A stretch of DNA of 6,912 nt, from the NCBI GenBank assembly GCA_023427845.1, contig JAEYZX010000093.1:1-6912 (forward strand), in the 5' to 3' direction. The notes beneath the pieces are model-generated. The model did no database searches and had not been told where the DNA came from. It saw nothing but the letters and a program-made list of their open reading frames with translations. A program made the translations under genes and the position numbers. Source of the stretch: Bacteroidota bacterium. GTDB lineage: Bacteria; Bacteroidota; Bacteroidia; Flavobacteriales; Flavobacteriaceae. Position 1 is the stretch's first letter; every line of letters starts with the position of its first letter. Positions 5,355 through 6,912 of this stretch are shown piece by piece.

Positions 5355-5368
5355 TAGCTTTAATTTCA

Positions 5369-6109
5369 ATGATGCAAAAAATCATTTCGTATCCGATATC
5401 ACTGATAGCAGTAGTGCTGTTTATTCTGGTACTTGTTGTATTTCATCCGATCCAATGGATTTGTCTTCGCCTTTTTGGATACCAGGCGCATAAAAAAAGT
5501 GTCGATTACCTGAATTTTTTTCTATTGCGGATCGGACATGTTTTGGGAACTACTTACGAGGTTCAAAACAGGGATTTAGTGCCTGATGACGTTCCAGTCA
5601 TTTTCGCCGCAAATCACCAGAGCCTGTATGATATAATCGCGATAATCTGGTTTTTTAGAAAGCATCATCCGAAATTTGTCAGCAAAAAAGAGCTCGGAAA
5701 AGGAATTCCAAGCGTATCGTTTAATTTACGCCACGGTGGGTCGGTTCTGATCGACAGAAAAGATCCGAAACAAGCAATACCGGTCATAAAGGGATTGTCG
5801 GAATATATTGAAAAACATAAAAGAGCAGCCGTAATCTTTCCTGAAGGAACCCGAAGCCGGGATGGTAAACCCAAAGAATTTGCTCAAAGCGGATTGAAAA
5901 TACTGTGCAAATATGCGCCATCCGCCTATGTGGTTCCAGTATCAATCAACAACTCGTGGAAGATGGTTAAATACGGTTTTTTCCCACTTGGTTTGGGAAA
6001 TCGTCTTACCTTTACAGTCCACGAGCCGATTCAGGTAATATCGACGCCTTTTGAAGAATTGATGCAGCGTACGGAAACGGCAATAAAAAACGGAATAAGA
6101 ACTAAATAA
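5369..6109 (+). CDS. plsC: PlsC-family 1-acyl-sn-glycerol-3-phosphate acyltransferase (paralogue 2)
   Basis: This 246-residue enzyme would acylate lysophosphatidic acid to phosphatidic acid at the inner membrane, the second acylation of phospholipid synthesis. A hydrophobic helix covers about residues 8-26. Motif I is NHQSLYD (82-88) with His83 and Asp88. The motif II region follows with FVSKKELGKGIP (103-114) and SVLIDRK (125-131). Motif III is the canonical FPEGTRS (157-163), and motif IV is YVVPVSI (187-193). I start at the ATG pair at 5369/5372. An open frame reaches back to TTG 5090, but those 93 extra residues do not look like an acyltransferase N-terminus, and a -7 box lies just before 5369. 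The stop is 6 nt before the desaturase start, so the two are co-transcribed. Having the full motif III, this copy is the better candidate for the housekeeping enzyme. Confidence 0.92.
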   Translation: MMQKIISYPISLIAVVLFILVLVVFHPIQWICLRLFGYQAHKKSVDYLNFFLLRIGHVLGTTYEVQNRDLVPDDVPVIFAANHQSLYDIIAIIWFFRKHHPKFVSKKELGKGIPSVSFNLRHGGSVLIDRKDPKQAIPVIKGLSEYIEKHKRAAVIFPEGTRSRDGKPKEFAQSGLKILCKYAPSAYVVPVSINNSWKMVKYGFFPLGLGNRLTFTVHEPIQVISTPFEELMQRTETAIKNGIRTK

Positions 6110-6115
6110 AAATAG

Positions 6116-6912
6116 ATGTCAATTAAAAATATACGTCTGGAAGTGATGCAGTTCCTTGAAAAGAACATCGATACTTTCGTCGACCAATATCTGATCCCTG
6201 TTGAGCAAATCTGGCAGCCGTCGGATTTTTTGCCCGACTCGGAAAACGAAAATTTTTTCGAGGAAGTCAGCGAACTGCGCGAAATTGCAAAAGAACTGCC
6301 GTACGATTTCTGGGTTGTGCTTATTGGTGATATGATTACCGAAGAAGCATTGCCAACATACGAGTCCTGGTTGATGGATGTTGAAGGTGTCGATCAGATC
6401 GAAGGTAATGGATGGTCAAAATGGGTGCGTCATTGGACCAGCGAGGAAAATCGTCATGGCGACTTATTAAACAAATATCTTTATCTCTCGGGGCGGGTCA
6501 ACATGCGTGAAATTGAAATGACAACGCAGCACCTGCTTGCCGACGGATTTGATATCGGAACCGGCCGCGATCCATACAAAAACTTTGTTTACACGAGTTT
6601 CCAGGAACTGGCAACATACATCTCTCATAACCGCGTCGGACAGCTTGCCAAAAATTATGGCGATAAAAAACTTTCCAAAATCTGTAAAATGATTGCGGGC
6701 GATGAAATGCGGCATCATCACGCTTACAGCGAATTCGTAAACAAGATTTTTGAAGTCGATCCAAGCGAAATGATGCTTGCGTTCCAATACATGATGAAAC
6801 AAAAAATCATTATGCCGGCGCAATTCCTGCGTGAATCCGGCGAAAAAATAGGTACCGCTTTCGAACATTTTTCCGATTCTGCACAGCGTATCGGAGTCTA
6901 TACCGCCGCGGA
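6116..6912 (+). CDS. Acyl-ACP desaturase (soluble diiron type), C-terminus beyond the window
   Basis: This enzyme inserts a cis double bond (probably delta-9) into a saturated acyl chain on acyl carrier protein, using O2 and ferredoxin-supplied electrons, and acts in the cytoplasm. I translated 265 codons from ATG 6116; the gene leaves the right edge. All six diiron ligands of the plant stearoyl-ACP desaturase are present: Glu76 in DMITEEALPTY (72-82), Glu111 and His114 in EENRHGDLLNKYLYLSGRV (110-128), Glu164 in TSFQELATYISH (160-171), and Glu197 and His200 in DEMRHHHAY (196-204). Plant mature enzymes are near 360 residues and bacterial ones somewhat shorter, so perhaps 60 or more residues are missing here. 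The gene starts 6 nt after the acyltransferase stop, linking acyl-chain unsaturation with phospholipid assembly. It has no own visible promoter. Confidence 0.95.
   Translation, partial: MSIKNIRLEVMQFLEKNIDTFVDQYLIPVEQIWQPSDFLPDSENENFFEEVSELREIAKELPYDFWVVLIGDMITEEALPTYESWLMDVEGVDQIEGNGWSKWVRHWTSEENRHGDLLNKYLYLSGRVNMREIEMTTQHLLADGFDIGTGRDPYKNFVYTSFQELATYISHNRVGQLAKNYGDKKLSKICKMIAGDEMRHHHAYSEFVNKIFEVDPSEMMLAFQYMMKQKIIMPAQFLRESGEKIGTAFEHFSDSAQRIGVYTAA

Larger units (their letters stand above)
4956..5368. other. 413-bp divergent intergenic region between recA and the second acyltransferase gene
   Basis: This stretch holds the recA leader (4956 to about 5107), the candidate recA promoter (5113-5144), two inverted repeats (5124-5152 and 5134-5193) and a -7 box for the plus-strand operon (5347-5354). 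Both flanking genes have open in-frame extensions into it: minus frame from ATG 5099, plus frame from TTG 5090. Neither extension resembles the N-terminus of its family, so I treat the stretch as non-coding. No tRNA or known riboswitch is visible. Confidence 0.6.

Noticed and set aside
5333..5357. CTACA/TGTAG inverted repeat around the acyltransferase -7 box
   Set aside because: Arms of only 5 bp in AT-rich DNA are expected by chance.
5090..5368. Open frame upstream of the second acyltransferase that could extend it by 93 residues from a TTG
   Set aside because: The extra residues lack any acyltransferase-like feature, the family begins near the hydrophobic helix after ATG 5369, and a -7 box sits within the stretch. 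The frame also overlaps the recA upstream region. It remains open by length, which is mildly unexpected, but not enough to call coding.
6467..6868. Long open frames on the minus strand under the desaturase gene
   Set aside because: They run antisense to a gene with all catalytic ligands conserved and show no recognisable domain, so they are shadows of its codon usage.

Overview
The window looks like the chromosome of a member of the Bacteroidota, most likely family Flavobacteriaceae (Flavobacterium-like). The RecA sequence is of flavobacterial type. Starts lack obvious Shine-Dalgarno sequences. Several intergenic spaces carry the Bacteroidota promoter signature (-7 TANNTTTG, -33 TTTG). No mobile element, tRNA, rRNA or CRISPR array is visible. 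The content is mostly core housekeeping plus one envelope-sigma-factor module.

Layout. (1) 1-414, minus: the N-terminal 138 codons of tryptophanyl-tRNA synthetase. It is divergently transcribed from (2) 484-1248, plus: a PlsC-family acyltransferase. The 69-bp space between them carries both promoters. (3) A hairpin at 1231-1263 serves the convergent ends of the acyltransferase and of the operon to its right. (4) 3856-1319, minus: a three-gene operon of a small lipoprotein, an ECF sigma factor (TTG start), and a 523-residue protein. The last protein combines a short N-terminal cytoplasmic-type segment, one membrane helix, a long disordered linker and a C-terminal outer-membrane beta-barrel-like domain. 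(5) 4955-3951, minus: recA, with a strong terminator directly after it. (6) 4956-5368: a 413-bp recA/acyltransferase divergent region with an unusual leader, inverted repeats and two promoter candidates. (7) 5369-6109 and 6116 to the window end, plus: a second PlsC-family acyltransferase followed 6 nt later by an acyl-ACP desaturase, cut by the window edge.

How they work together. The second acyltransferase and the desaturase form a tight membrane-lipid operon: one makes unsaturated acyl chains, the other esterifies acyl chains onto a glycerolipid. The first acyltransferase is a paralogue with an altered motif III and may use another acceptor. The lipoprotein/sigma/barrel operon is the most interesting part. 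It has the arrangement of a sigma factor with a membrane-bound partner. That partner appears able to reach from cytoplasm to outer membrane in a single chain, which would let it report outer-membrane state directly to a sigma factor; this is inference. The recA promoter region has a symmetric inverted repeat with 21-bp half-site spacing overlapping the promoter, a candidate operator.
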